Source: Shinella kummerowiae
GTDB taxonomy: Bacteria > Pseudomonadota > Alphaproteobacteria > Rhizobiales > Rhizobiaceae
Length of the DNA stretch: 64,000 nucleotides
Direction of reading: 5' to 3'
NCBI RefSeq assembly: GCF_009827055.1
Contig: NZ_WUMK01000004.1
Span: forward strand, 62,001 to 126,000
In this document: piece after piece, positions 48,627 to 57,373 of the stretch
Layout: the number at the start of each line of letters is the position of its first letter
Position numbering within the stretch: position 1 is the first letter of the stretch
Made by a program: the position numbers and the translations under genes
The notes under the pieces: model-generated
Databases searched by the model: none
Told to the model about the DNA's origin: nothing
The model's input: the letters and a program-made list of their open reading frames with translations, nothing else

Positions 48627-49427
48627 TCAGTGCCGATATTGTGGTTCTTCCGCGTCAAGTTGCCGGCGGATAGCGGCCAAGTGAGCGGCGGCGGAGGCGG
48701 CGTCACCCTCGCGCATCTGTCGGTAGGCAGCGTCCGCAATCGCCGGATCGACCGGGGAAACCGTGCGGCCCGTGGACATGGCGAGCACCTGCACTTCGCA
48801 AGCGCGCTCGAGATAATACAGATCGTCCCACGCCGCCGCGATGGTCGGTGCCAGCACGAGCACGCCGTGATGCTTCAGGAAGACGATATCCGCATCGCCG
48901 GCCGTTGCGGCAATGCGCGCGCCCTCGCGATGATCGAGCGCCAGGCCGTTATAATTTTCGTCGACTGCGGTGCGGCCGTAGAATTTGAGCGCTGTCTGCC
49001 CGGCCCAGATCAGCGGCGGGCCGTCGGTCATGGACAGCGCGGTGGCGTAGGGCATGTGCGTGTGGAAGGCCACCCTGGCGCGCGGCAGGCGGCGGTGGAT
49101 TTCGGCATGGATGTAGAAGGCGGTCGCCTCCGGCTCGCCGTCGCCGTCGACGACGGCGCCGTTGAAATCGCAGACCAGGAGTTTCGAGGCCGTCAGCTCG
49201 CGGAAGGCATGGCCGTAGGGATTGACGATGAACAGATCGTCATGCCCCGGCACGACCGCAGAAAAATGGTTGCAGATGCCTTCCTCGAAGCCGTTGCGCG
49301 CGGCCATGCGGAAACAGGCGGCAAGATCCTCCTTCGCCGTGCGGATGGCGTCGGTGGAAAGGTCGGGACGATTTGGCTGGGCGGGTTCAGCGGCATGTGC
49401 AGCGCCGCCTTTGAGGGAGTGAGCCAT
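48627..49427 (-). CDS. Class II aldolase/adducin-family protein
   Basis: A 266-residue class II aldolase/adducin protein. The metal-binding histidines are in AFHTHMPYAT and LKHHGVLV, and the nucleophile-side segment is GICNHFSAVVPG with the Glu/Asn expected in decarboxylases and aldolases. Characterised relatives include sugar-phosphate aldolases and aromatic decarboxylases. The ATG at 49427 has AGGAG upstream but lies inside a perfect hairpin; a second in-frame ATG at 49475 also has a ribosome site (GGAGG) and would add 16 residues. Confidence 0.85.
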   Translation of the reverse strand: MAHSLKGGAAHAAEPAQPNRPDLSTDAIRTAKEDLAACFRMAARNGFEEGICNHFSAVVPGHDDLFIVNPYGHAFRELTASKLLVCDFNGAVVDGDGEPEATAFYIHAEIHRRLPRARVAFHTHMPYATALSMTDGPPLIWAGQTALKFYGRTAVDENYNGLALDHREGARIAATAGDADIVFLKHHGVLVLAPTIAAAWDDLYYLERACEVQVLAMSTGRTVSPVDPAIADAAYRQMREGDAASAAAHLAAIRRQLDAEEPQYRH

Positions 49428-49477
49428 GGGTGCTCCTGGTCTGGTGTGGGAGCGGCGGCTGGCCGGAGCACCCATGG
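49424..49477 (-). promoter_or_regulatory. Hairpin occluding the start of the class II aldolase gene
   Basis: CCATGGGTGCTCC (49424-49436) and GGAGCACCCATGG (49465-49477) form a perfect 13-bp inverted repeat with a 28-nt loop. In the minus-strand mRNA the 3' arm contains both the AGGAG-type ribosome site and the ATG at 49427, while the 5' arm contains the alternative ATG at 49475. Confidence 0.65.
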
Positions 49478-49650
49478 GCGCCAGCCTCCGCGCGCAGCAA
49501 GAACCGGTGGCCGCTGCGCCCTGCCTGCCCGTGCCTCGCGCGGTCCAGCAGCGCCATCAGATAACGCGCGATTTCTCGCGCGGTCAATCGCGGGGTGGTT
49601 GCGTCCGATCCTCCCTCTGGACTACCGGCCATTGTGCGGTGCGCCGCTGG

Positions 49651-50547
49651 CTAATGCACCGACTTCAGCAGGAAATCGCGAAACCGCCGTGCAGCGGGAG
49701 ACAGCGATCGAGTCCGTTTCTGGATCAGGCTGACCTCGCGCTTGATATGCGGCTCGGTCGGCGTACGCACGATGAGCCCCATGGAGGTCGCGAGCCGCGT
49801 GACCGCAGACGTCATGATCGCAACGCCGAGGCCGCCTTCGACCATGCCGATGATCGTCAGCGGCAGCGCCACCTCCTGCATGGCCTTGTCGAGCGGCAGC
49901 ACGATGCCGTTGCGCACCAGCTCGCTTTCCAGCCGGTCGCGAATGGGGTTGCCGCGCTGCGGGCCGATCAGCTTGCAATCGGCAAGGTCGGTCCAGCGAA
50001 GCTCCGCCAGCTTTACCAGCGGGTCTTCGGGGTGGAGGACCACCAGGAACTCGTCCGTAGTAAGGCGCGTGCCCATAAGCTCCGTGTCGTCATCGGGCAC
50101 CGTGCCGATGCCGACATCCACCGAACCGTTGGCGACCTGCTCCAGCACGGTCTTCTCTGCCACGTCATGCAGCGCGACCTCGATTTCCGGATACAGCTTG
50201 GTGAAGCCGTGGACGAGCTGCGGCAGCATCAGGGCTGCTTGAACCGTGCCGGCGGCGACCGAAACCTTGCCGCGCCGCAGCGCATTCAGCTCCCGCGAGC
50301 TTTCCACCATGCCCTCGATGTCCGCCACGGCGCGCGCTGCGATCGGCAGGATGTCCATGCCCGCCTGCGTGAGGCGGAGCAGCCGCGTGTGCCGGTCGAA
50401 GAGGCGCAGGTTGAGGTTCGTTTCCAGTTGCCGCACCAGCGTGCTGACGGCTGACTGCGACGAGCCGAGTTTGTCGGCGGCTAGCGTGAACTGGCCGAGA
50501 TTGGCCACGGTGACGAAGGCCCGAAGCTGCTTAAGCGTGATGTCCAT
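49651..50547 (-). CDS. LysR-family transcriptional regulator 2
   Basis: A 298-residue LysR protein with the N-terminal helix-turn-helix (AFVTVANLGQFTLAADKL, then SQSAVSTLVRQLETNL) and an effector domain. It resembles LysR 1. The ATG at 50547 gives the usual MDITLKQLRAF start and keeps the operator-like repeat outside the gene; the ribosome site is weak. It is divergent from the NCS2 permease, the classical LysR layout, and lies downstream of operator B on the minus strand. Confidence 0.9.
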   Translation of the reverse strand: MDITLKQLRAFVTVANLGQFTLAADKLGSSQSAVSTLVRQLETNLNLRLFDRHTRLLRLTQAGMDILPIAARAVADIEGMVESSRELNALRRGKVSVAAGTVQAALMLPQLVHGFTKLYPEIEVALHDVAEKTVLEQVANGSVDVGIGTVPDDDTELMGTRLTTDEFLVVLHPEDPLVKLAELRWTDLADCKLIGPQRGNPIRDRLESELVRNGIVLPLDKAMQEVALPLTIIGMVEGGLGVAIMTSAVTRLATSMGLIVRTPTEPHIKREVSLIQKRTRSLSPAARRFRDFLLKSVH

Positions 50548-50555
50548 GGCGACCA

Positions 50556-50578
50556 ATTCATTCAATTGTTGGATGAAT
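50556..50578. promoter_or_regulatory. Operator B between lysR2 and the permease gene
   Basis: ATTCATTCAA (50556-50565) pairs with TTGGATGAAT (50569-50578) with one mismatch and a 3-nt spacer. It contains the 17-mer shared with operator A. It begins 9 bp before the lysR2 ATG, so binding should repress or autoregulate lysR2 and could activate the permease gene. Confidence 0.68.
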
Positions 50579-50709
50579 AAATATAATTATGCCGATTGTT
50601 TACTGATTTGGCCAGAAGCATGATCCATCTCGTACGGCGTGCGGTGAAAAAACCACGAGGCCAAGAAGCCCGCACCGCGCCGGAACACTGTTCGCTGGGA
50701 GGAAAGCGA

Positions 50710-52101
50710 ATGTCCAATCCTGCAACGACGGATCCCGTCGAAAAAATGTATCCGGTCCCGAGCCTCATGGCTCTGGGCCTGCAACACGTTCTCGTCATGT
50801 ATGCCGGCGCGGTCGCCGTGCCGCTGATCATTGGCAGCGCGCTGCACCTGCCAAAGGAACAGATCGCCATGCTGGTCAGCGCGGACCTGTTCTGTTGTGG
50901 CATCGTGACCATCATCCAGGCGCTCGGCGTCGGCAATGTCGGCATTCGCCTGCCGATCATGATGGGCATCGCCTTCACGGCGGTCCCTTCGATCATCGCG
51001 ACGGGCACCAACCCAGAACTCGGCATGCCCGGCGTCATCGGCGCCGTCATCGGTTCCGGCATCTTCACGCTTCTCGCCGCGCCCTATTTCGGGCGATGGG
51101 TGCGGTTCTTCCCCCCGATCGTCACCGGCACGGTCATGCTGATCATCGGCCTGTCGCTGATGCGCGTCGGCGTGAACTGGGCGGCCGGCGGGCAGCCGAT
51201 GATCCGGGGGCCGGAAGGCATGATTCCCAACCCGGCGTACGGCGCACCCTTCGCGCTCGCCGTCGCCTCGATCGTGCTTGTTTCGATCCTGCTTCTGACG
51301 CGGTTCCTGAAGGGCTTCCTGGCCAATCTCGCCGTGTTGCTCGGCATCTGTATCGGCTTTGCCATCGCGATTGCCGCCGGCAAGGTGAGCTTCGCCGGGG
51401 TAGGGGATGCTAATTGGGTGCAGATCATCCATCCGCTCGCCTTCGGCTGGCCGGTCTTCGAATTCTGGTCGATCTTTTCGCTCTGTGCCGTCATGACGGT
51501 GATGATGGTCGAGTCGACCGGGCAGATCCTTGCCGTCGGTGACATGGCCGGCCGCAAGATTTCCCAGGCGGATCTCGCACGCGGCCTCCGCACCGATGGC
51601 GTCGGCAACATCATCGGCGGCATCCTCAACACCTTCACCTACACGACCTATGCACAGAATGTCGGCCTGCTGCAGATCACCGGCGTCATGAGCCGCTGGG
51701 TGGTGGCAACGGGTGGCGTCATCCTGATCCTGCTTGGCTTGCTGCCGAAGGTCGCCTTCATCAGCGCATCGATCCCGAGCTATGTGGTGGGTGGTGCGGC
51801 GATCGTGATGTTCGGCATGGTCTCGGCCACCGGCGTCAAGATCCTCGCCAAGGTGGATTTCACCAACAACCGGCGCAATCTCTACATCGTCGCCGTCAGC
51901 GTCGGCCTCGCCATGGTGCCGGTCGTCGCGGACAAGATCTTCGACCAGCTGCCGAACGCAATGGAGAAGTTCCTGCATAGCGGCGTGCTCGTCGGCACCT
52001 TTGCCGCAGCGCTTCTCAACATCCTCTTCAACGGCATTCCTGCGAAGGATCCGGAGGATTCCGAGCTCAAGAACGGTGCACCGGCGGCCGATCCGGCCTG
52101 A
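50710..52101 (+). CDS. NCS2-family nucleobase:cation symporter
   Basis: A 463-residue inner-membrane transporter of the UraA/XanQ/UapA type with about 12-14 helices. Recognisable segments are LGLQHVLVMYAGAVAVPLIIG (first helix), the glutamate-rich TGQILAVGDMAGRKIS region and TTYAQNVGLLQITGVMSR, with conserved Thr/Asn for substrate binding. The family imports uracil, xanthine, urate and similar bases with protons. The start at 50710 follows GGGAGGAAAGCG. It heads the plus-strand run to the Mo-hydroxylase genes. Confidence 0.92.
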   Translation: MSNPATTDPVEKMYPVPSLMALGLQHVLVMYAGAVAVPLIIGSALHLPKEQIAMLVSADLFCCGIVTIIQALGVGNVGIRLPIMMGIAFTAVPSIIATGTNPELGMPGVIGAVIGSGIFTLLAAPYFGRWVRFFPPIVTGTVMLIIGLSLMRVGVNWAAGGQPMIRGPEGMIPNPAYGAPFALAVASIVLVSILLLTRFLKGFLANLAVLLGICIGFAIAIAAGKVSFAGVGDANWVQIIHPLAFGWPVFEFWSIFSLCAVMTVMMVESTGQILAVGDMAGRKISQADLARGLRTDGVGNIIGGILNTFTYTTYAQNVGLLQITGVMSRWVVATGGVILILLGLLPKVAFISASIPSYVVGGAAIVMFGMVSATGVKILAKVDFTNNRRNLYIVAVSVGLAMVPVVADKIFDQLPNAMEKFLHSGVLVGTFAAALLNILFNGIPAKDPEDSELKNGAPAADPA

Positions 52102-52118
52102 TGCGCAGCCGACAATAG

Positions 52119-52141
52119 TCCGGCGGCGCTGAGCCGCCGGA
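52119..52141 (+). promoter_or_regulatory. Hairpin between permease and Mo-hydroxylase genes
   Basis: TCCGGCGGC (52119-52127) pairs with GCCGCCGGA (52133-52141) over a 5-nt loop. No T tract follows. It lies in the 62-bp spacer and may attenuate transcription between permease and enzyme genes. Confidence 0.5.
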
Positions 52142-52163
52142 GCCCCGAACCAAGGGAAATCCC

Positions 52164-53027
52164 ATGAGACGCTTTGAATACCATCGGGCGGAAACGCTGG
52201 AGCATGCCTCGCGCCTTCTTGTCGAGCTTGGCGACGACAGCTTCCTGTTTGCCGGCGGAACGGACCTGCTGGTCGAAATCCGCGAGCGGCTGCGCCGCGT
52301 GCGCAATGTCATCGACATCAAGTCGATCCTCGGCCTTTCCGACATCACCTATGACGAGGCGCGCGGCCTGACCTTTGGCGCGCTGGTGACAGTTGGACGG
52401 CTGGAGCGCCTGCCGCTGGTGTGCCAGCGCTATCCGAACCTGCGCGCGGCCTTCGCTTCGCTCGGCTCTATCCAGGTGCGCAATCGCGCCACCGTCGTCG
52501 GCAATATCTGTCGCGCCTCGCCATCGGCGGACACGATTCCGCCGCTGATCGCCGACGGCGCCTTCGTGCACATCTACAGCCGCACGAACATGCGGGTGGT
52601 CCCGCTTGCCGAATTCTTCACCGGCCCGGGCAAGAGCGTACTCGCCAAGGGCGAGATCGTTACCGGTATCACCGTTCCGCCGGCGCTGGACAACAGCGGC
52701 AAGGCCTATCTCAAACATGGTCGCCGCAAGGCGATGGAACTGTCCACCGTCGGCGTTGCCGTCAGCCTCACCATGGAGGACGGCCTCTGCAACGACATCC
52801 GCATCGCGCTCGGCGCCGTCGGCGCGACCGTGCTGCGGGCGCCGGAGGCGGAAGCCATGCTGCGCGGTACGGCGCTCGATGCGGCGACCATCAAGACCGC
52901 CGCGAACAAGGCGATGGAGGAATGCACGCCGATCAGCAACGTGCGCGCCAGCGCCGATTACCGCCGCGACATGGTGGGCGTACTGACCGGCCGCGCCATC
53001 AAACAGGCACTGGAGGCTTTCGCATGA
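52164..53027 (+). CDS. Molybdenum hydroxylase FAD-binding subunit (CoxM/CutM type)
   Basis: A 287-residue FAD-binding medium subunit of the xanthine dehydrogenase family. The FAD motifs are FAGGTDLLVEIR near residue 30 and TVVGNICRASPSADTIPPL near residue 110; KHGRRKAMELSTVGVA follows. It channels electrons from the Fe-S subunit to NAD or another acceptor. It is translationally coupled to the Fe-S gene by an ATGA overlap. Confidence 0.94.
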   Translation: MRRFEYHRAETLEHASRLLVELGDDSFLFAGGTDLLVEIRERLRRVRNVIDIKSILGLSDITYDEARGLTFGALVTVGRLERLPLVCQRYPNLRAAFASLGSIQVRNRATVVGNICRASPSADTIPPLIADGAFVHIYSRTNMRVVPLAEFFTGPGKSVLAKGEIVTGITVPPALDNSGKAYLKHGRRKAMELSTVGVAVSLTMEDGLCNDIRIALGAVGATVLRAPEAEAMLRGTALDAATIKTAANKAMEECTPISNVRASADYRRDMVGVLTGRAIKQALEAFA

Positions 53028-53506
53028 AACGGATCGTCGAACTCACCATTAATGGCGAGGCGCGCGACATGGCGGTGGAAACCTGCTGCTCGCTGCTCGA
53101 CGCGCTGCGCGACGATGTCGGCCTCACCGGCACCAAGAAGGGCTGCGACGTTGGCGATTGCGGGGCCTGCACCGTGCTGGTCGATGGCGAGCCGGTCAAT
53201 GCCTGCCTGATGCTCGCCGTCGAAGCTCAAGGCCGTTCGATCGAGACGGTCGAAGGGCTCCAGCCGAGCGTCGATACGCTGCATCCGTTGCAGGATGCCT
53301 TCATGCGGCACGGCGCCTCGCAATGCGGCTTCTGCACGCCCGGCATCCTGATGATGGCCAAGAAGCTGCTCGCCGACAATCCGCGCCCGACCGACGAAGA
53401 CATCCGCTTCGGCCTCAGCGGCAATATCTGCCGCTGCACCGGCTACACCAAGATTTTCGACGCGATCAAATCCGCCGCGCGCGAGATGGAGGCTGCAAGA
53501 TCATGA
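53024..53506 (+). CDS. Molybdenum hydroxylase 2Fe-2S subunit
   Basis: A 160-residue small subunit with two 2Fe-2S clusters. The plant-ferredoxin-type cluster is bound by Cys41, Cys46, Cys49 and Cys61 (GCDVGDCGACT). The all-alpha cluster is bound by Cys101, Cys104, Cys136 and Cys138 (QCGFCTPG and ICRCTG). All eight cysteines are present, so it should be functional. It overlaps both neighbours by ATGA junctions. Confidence 0.96.
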   Translation: MKRIVELTINGEARDMAVETCCSLLDALRDDVGLTGTKKGCDVGDCGACTVLVDGEPVNACLMLAVEAQGRSIETVEGLQPSVDTLHPLQDAFMRHGASQCGFCTPGILMMAKKLLADNPRPTDEDIRFGLSGNICRCTGYTKIFDAIKSAAREMEAARS

Positions 53507-55809
53507 ACATCAACACCCCTATCGAAGAGCGCGAGTTCAAGATCGTCGGCAAGAGCGTTCGCCGTGACGACGTGCTGGAAAAGGTAACGGGCGAGGCCGA
53601 ATATACCGGCGACGTCAAGCTCGCCGGCATGCTGTACGGCAAGACCAAGCGCGCGACCGTCGCCCATGCGCGCATCAAGAGCATCGATGTCAGCAAGGCG
53701 CTTGCCTATCCCGGCGTCAAAGCCGTGCTGACGCATGAAAACGTGCCGCGCGTGCTGCATTACGGCTCGCCGCATCCGCGCTCGGCCTCCTGCACCAAGG
53801 ACCAGTATATCCTCGACAAAAAAGTGCGGTTCTGGGGCGAGGGCGTCGCCGCCGTCGCCGCCATCTCGGAAGAGATCGCCGACGAGGCGCTCGATCTGAT
53901 CGAGGTGGAATACGAGGCCCTGCCGGCCGTGTTCGAGCCTGAAGACGCGGCCCTTCCGGGCGCTCCGCTGATCCACGAGGTCGGGCCGGGTGGCAACCTG
54001 GTGCTCGATCCGGTGCGCGTCAACCGGGGCAATGTGGAGGCCGGTTTCGCCGAGGCGGATTTCGTGCTGGAAGGCACGTTTTCCGGCGGCCGTCCGCATC
54101 CGGCCTATATGGAGCCGAATGTCTGCATCGCCGACTGGGACGGCTCGAACAAGCTGACCTTCTGGACCTCCACGCAGTCCTCCTTCATGGTGCGCGGCAT
54201 CCTGGCCGAAGTGCTCGGCCTGCCACTCACCAAGGTGCGCGTGCTGGTCGACCATATGGGTGGCGGCTTCGGTGCCAAGCAGGACTGTTTCCAGCACGAA
54301 TTTTTGTGCGCGCTGCTTGCGAAGGAAACGCGCCGCCCGGTGAAGATGGAATTCACCCGCCACGAGACCTTCATTGCCGGCCGCGCGCGCCATCCCTGCC
54401 GGATCTGGCTGAAGCAGGGTTTCAAGAACGACGGCACGCTGGTCGCGCGCGACATGAAGCTCGTCTACGATTCGGGCGCTTACGGTTCACACGGCCCGGG
54501 CGTGACGATTGTCGGCACCACCGCCGCCACCTCGCTCTATCGCTGCGAGAATGTGCGGCTGGAAGGGCGCTGCCTCTACACCAACACGCCGATCAACGGT
54601 GCCTTCCGCGGTTATGGCGTGGTGCAGAGCTATTATGCGCTCGATATCCAGATGGACGAGGCGGCCGAACGGTTGGGCATGGACCCGGCCGAACTGAAAC
54701 TGAAGAACGTTGTGCGGGAAGGCGACATCGCGCCGTCCGGCCATCCGATCCTCGGCCACGGGCTGGAAATCTGCCTCCAGCACGGCATCGACGTGCTCGA
54801 CTGGAAGGCACTGCGCAACCGCGACCGCACGCCGGACCCGAGCCAACCGCATATCCGCATCGGCTGGGGAGTCGGCTGCGAAATGCACGGCTCCTCTGCC
54901 TATCCCGGCATCAAGGAGCAGGGCAACGCCACCGTGAAGGTCAACGAGGACGGCACGGTGACGTTGCTCACCGGGGCGGCCGGCCTCGGCACCGGCGCAC
55001 ACACCGCGCTGGCGCAGATTGTCGCGGAAGAACTCGGTGTGCGTTTCGAGGATATCGGCACCATCCATGGCGACACCGACGTGGTGCCGTGGGATATCGG
55101 CGCCTTCGCCAGCCACACGACCTATCTCGTCGGCACCGCCGCCAAGATGGCCGCCACCAAGGTGCGCGCCTCCGTTCTCGAGCGCGCCGCGATGAAGCTG
55201 CAAGTCAAGCCCGACGAGATCGACCTTTCCGAAGGCAAGATCTTCGTCAAGGCCGAGCCAGGCCGCTTCATGACAGTCGCCGAAGCCATGGGACCGTCGC
55301 GCGGCATTCCCGCCGCCAATATCGTCGCGAACGGCACCTACGAGCCGACGAAATCCTACTCCTTCGCCGCGCATTTCACCGAGGTGCATGTCGATACGGA
55401 AACCGGCATCGTCGAGGTCAAACGCGTCATACCGGTGCACGATATCGGCCGGGTCATCCACCCGATCGCGGCACAGGGCCAGATCGAGGGCGGCATCCAG
55501 CAGGGCATCGGCCACACGCTGACCGAAGACTACGTGATCGACAAGAAGACCGGCCGGTCGCTGAACGCCGGCCTGGTCGATTACAAGATGCCGCTGTCGA
55601 TGGACATGCCCGACATCGAGACGATCATTCTCGAAGCGGCCCCCGATCCGGGCGGCCCCTGGGGCGCCAAGGGGGTGGGCGAAGACCCGATCATCGCCAT
55701 CGGTCCGGCCATCGCCAACGCCATCCACGACGCCATCGGCGTGCGTTTCCACCACTATCCGATCACCCCGGAAGACATCCTGAAAGCACTGAGGGAGAAG
55801 GGCGCATGA
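53503..55809 (+). CDS. Molybdenum hydroxylase large subunit, xanthine dehydrogenase family
   Basis: A 768-residue molybdopterin-binding subunit. Family motifs are GGGFGAKQD near residue 255, GAFRGYGVVQSYYA near 365 and the catalytic Glu727 in KGVGEDP. The active-site loop reads AFRGYG rather than the CSFR loop of CO dehydrogenase, so it is a form II, xanthine dehydrogenase or 4-hydroxybenzoyl-CoA reductase type enzyme that hydroxylates (or reductively dehydroxylates) an aromatic or N-heteroaromatic ring. The substrate is unknown. The next gene overlaps by ATGA. Confidence 0.93.
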   Translation: MNINTPIEEREFKIVGKSVRRDDVLEKVTGEAEYTGDVKLAGMLYGKTKRATVAHARIKSIDVSKALAYPGVKAVLTHENVPRVLHYGSPHPRSASCTKDQYILDKKVRFWGEGVAAVAAISEEIADEALDLIEVEYEALPAVFEPEDAALPGAPLIHEVGPGGNLVLDPVRVNRGNVEAGFAEADFVLEGTFSGGRPHPAYMEPNVCIADWDGSNKLTFWTSTQSSFMVRGILAEVLGLPLTKVRVLVDHMGGGFGAKQDCFQHEFLCALLAKETRRPVKMEFTRHETFIAGRARHPCRIWLKQGFKNDGTLVARDMKLVYDSGAYGSHGPGVTIVGTTAATSLYRCENVRLEGRCLYTNTPINGAFRGYGVVQSYYALDIQMDEAAERLGMDPAELKLKNVVREGDIAPSGHPILGHGLEICLQHGIDVLDWKALRNRDRTPDPSQPHIRIGWGVGCEMHGSSAYPGIKEQGNATVKVNEDGTVTLLTGAAGLGTGAHTALAQIVAEELGVRFEDIGTIHGDTDVVPWDIGAFASHTTYLVGTAAKMAATKVRASVLERAAMKLQVKPDEIDLSEGKIFVKAEPGRFMTVAEAMGPSRGIPAANIVANGTYEPTKSYSFAAHFTEVHVDTETGIVEVKRVIPVHDIGRVIHPIAAQGQIEGGIQQGIGHTLTEDYVIDKKTGRSLNAGLVDYKMPLSMDMPDIETIILEAAPDPGGPWGAKGVGEDPIIAIGPAIANAIHDAIGVRFHHYPITPEDILKALREKGA

Positions 55810-56975
55810 ACATGCATATCGAACCGGCCAGCAAGAAACTCCCGATCACGATCCTCACCGGCTTTCTCGGCTCGGGAAAGACGACGCTGCTCAACTACAT
55901 CCTCACCGAACGCCACGGCCACCGCATCGCGGTGATCGAAAACGAGTTCGGCGAGGTGGACGTCGACAGCGACCTGGTGCTCGCCTCCGACGAAGAGATC
56001 TTCCAGATGCAGAACGGCTGCATCTGCTGCTTCGTCGATGTGCGCAACGACCTGATCGACGTGATGAAAAAGCTCTTGAGCCACAAGGACAAGTTCGACC
56101 ACATCATCGTCGAGACCTCGGGGCTGGCCGACCCGACCCCCGTCGCCACCGCCTTCTTCGTCGACCGCAGCGTCGCTGACGAGGTGGAACTCGACGCCGT
56201 CGTCACGCTGGTCGACGCCATGCATATCGACCAGCACCTTTATGATCCGGTGCTCGATGGCAGCGACAACCAGGCGGTCAACCAGATCGTCGCCGCCGAC
56301 CGCATCCTTGTCAACAAGATCGACCTTGCCTCCGAGGAAGCGCTCGGCGAACTCGAAGGGTCGCTGCGCAGGCTCAACCAGACGGCGCCGATCCTGCGCT
56401 CGACCTATGGCAAGGTGGACCTGTCCAACATCCTCGGCGTCAACGGCTTTCGGCCGTCCTATGTGCGCGAGCGGGCGGAAATCCTCGACATCGACATGGA
56501 CGACGACCACGACGCGCATGGCCATCACAGCCACGATTGCCATGATGCGGCCTGTGACCATCCGGACCACGAACACCACCTTGAATGCCACGACGCCGCC
56601 TGCGACCACCCGGACCATCGCCATGATCATGACCACAAACACGACCATGCAACGGCCCTGCGCCCGCACCGCCACGATGCAACGGTGAAGTCCCACTCCT
56701 TCGTCTACCCGCAATCCTTCGACGGCGAGAAACTGGCGGGTTTCCTGAAGGATTATCTCGGCGAACACGGCGACGACATTTTCCGCACCAAGGGCATCGT
56801 GTCGGTGGCAAACGATGACCGATTCTTCGTGCTCCAGGCCGTTCACAAGCTGGTCGATTTTCGTCCCGATCACGCCTGGGGTGAGGATACGCCGAAATCG
56901 AAATTCGTCTTCATCGGCCGCAATCTCGATCGTGACAGCATAGACAGAAACTTGCGCGCATGCCTGGCGGCCTAG
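55806..56975 (+). CDS. CobW/COG0523 metallochaperone GTPase with histidine-rich insert
   Basis: A 389-residue G3E GTPase. Walker A is GFLGSGKTTLLN (about 19-30), the metal motif is GCICC (71-75), the switch region is ETSGLADPTP and the guanine-specificity motif is NKID. A CobW C-terminal domain closes the protein. Between the two domains residues 232-291 hold 20 histidines and a duplicated CHDAACDHPDH (245-255 and 261-271). COG0523 proteins deliver zinc or other metals. It is coupled to the Mo-hydroxylase gene and may supply the amidohydrolases downstream. Confidence 0.93.
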   Translation: MNMHIEPASKKLPITILTGFLGSGKTTLLNYILTERHGHRIAVIENEFGEVDVDSDLVLASDEEIFQMQNGCICCFVDVRNDLIDVMKKLLSHKDKFDHIIVETSGLADPTPVATAFFVDRSVADEVELDAVVTLVDAMHIDQHLYDPVLDGSDNQAVNQIVAADRILVNKIDLASEEALGELEGSLRRLNQTAPILRSTYGKVDLSNILGVNGFRPSYVRERAEILDIDMDDDHDAHGHHSHDCHDAACDHPDHEHHLECHDAACDHPDHRHDHDHKHDHATALRPHRHDATVKSHSFVYPQSFDGEKLAGFLKDYLGEHGDDIFRTKGIVSVANDDRFFVLQAVHKLVDFRPDHAWGEDTPKSKFVFIGRNLDRDSIDRNLRACLAA

Positions 56976-57022
56976 CGGCGCTTCTCCTGCCGCTACCCGC
57001 CTGCTCAAGACCTTCTGTCTGA

Positions 57023-57067
57023 ACCGCCCGCGCACCCTCCAGCGCGCGGGCGGTCGCTGGCTTTTTT
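57023..57067 (+). terminator. Rho-independent terminator after the cobW-like gene
   Basis: ACCGCCCGCGC (57023-57033) pairs with GCGCGGGCGGT (57044-57054), and a T tract follows at 57062-57067 after a short spacer. Confidence 0.75.
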
Positions 57068-57083
57068 ATGAAAATACCTTTTA

Positions 57084-57109
57084 AAAATAATCACTTAGAT
57101 TGATATTTT
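57084..57109. promoter_or_regulatory. AT-rich repeat before the amidohydrolase-UbiD operon
   Basis: AAAATAATCA (57084-57093) mirrors TGATATTTT (57101-57109) with one extra base. A TTGACA lies directly after it at 57112-57117, but a good -10 was not found. It is a candidate operator or promoter region. Confidence 0.35.
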
Positions 57110-57373
57110 AATTGACATAAAGCCGCTGCCGTGGTCTTTTCGGCGTCGAGTAGAAGCACCGACAATTGCTCACCGTCTGTTGGAAGATGAGGCTGCGATG
57201 TCGATGCTGACTACGAAAGGAACACCCGCCGTTTGTGCCCCGTTTCGGGCCCCGGCCGTTCTTCTCCGTCATCGGCGTTTCCTGAGTTCGCGGATCCACG
57301 CCCGGCGCCTGCCGGCATGGCGTTCATCGCGCGGCCCCGCATCGACCGGACCCTCTACGACAGGAGAACACGA

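Larger units (their letters stand above)
56976..57373. other. 398-bp gap between cobW-like and amidohydrolase genes
   Basis: The gap holds a strong terminator (57023-57067), then an AT-rich stretch (57068-57120) with an imperfect inverted repeat and a TTGACA, then GC-rich leader up to the amidohydrolase start. No convincing gene was seen. It separates the Mo-hydroxylase operon from the amidohydrolase-UbiD operon and must contain the promoter of the latter. Confidence 0.6.

Noticed and set aside
53503-55809. Carbon monoxide dehydrogenase (CoxL)
   Set aside because: The active-site loop reads AFRGYG and lacks the CSFR cysteine typical of form I CoxL.
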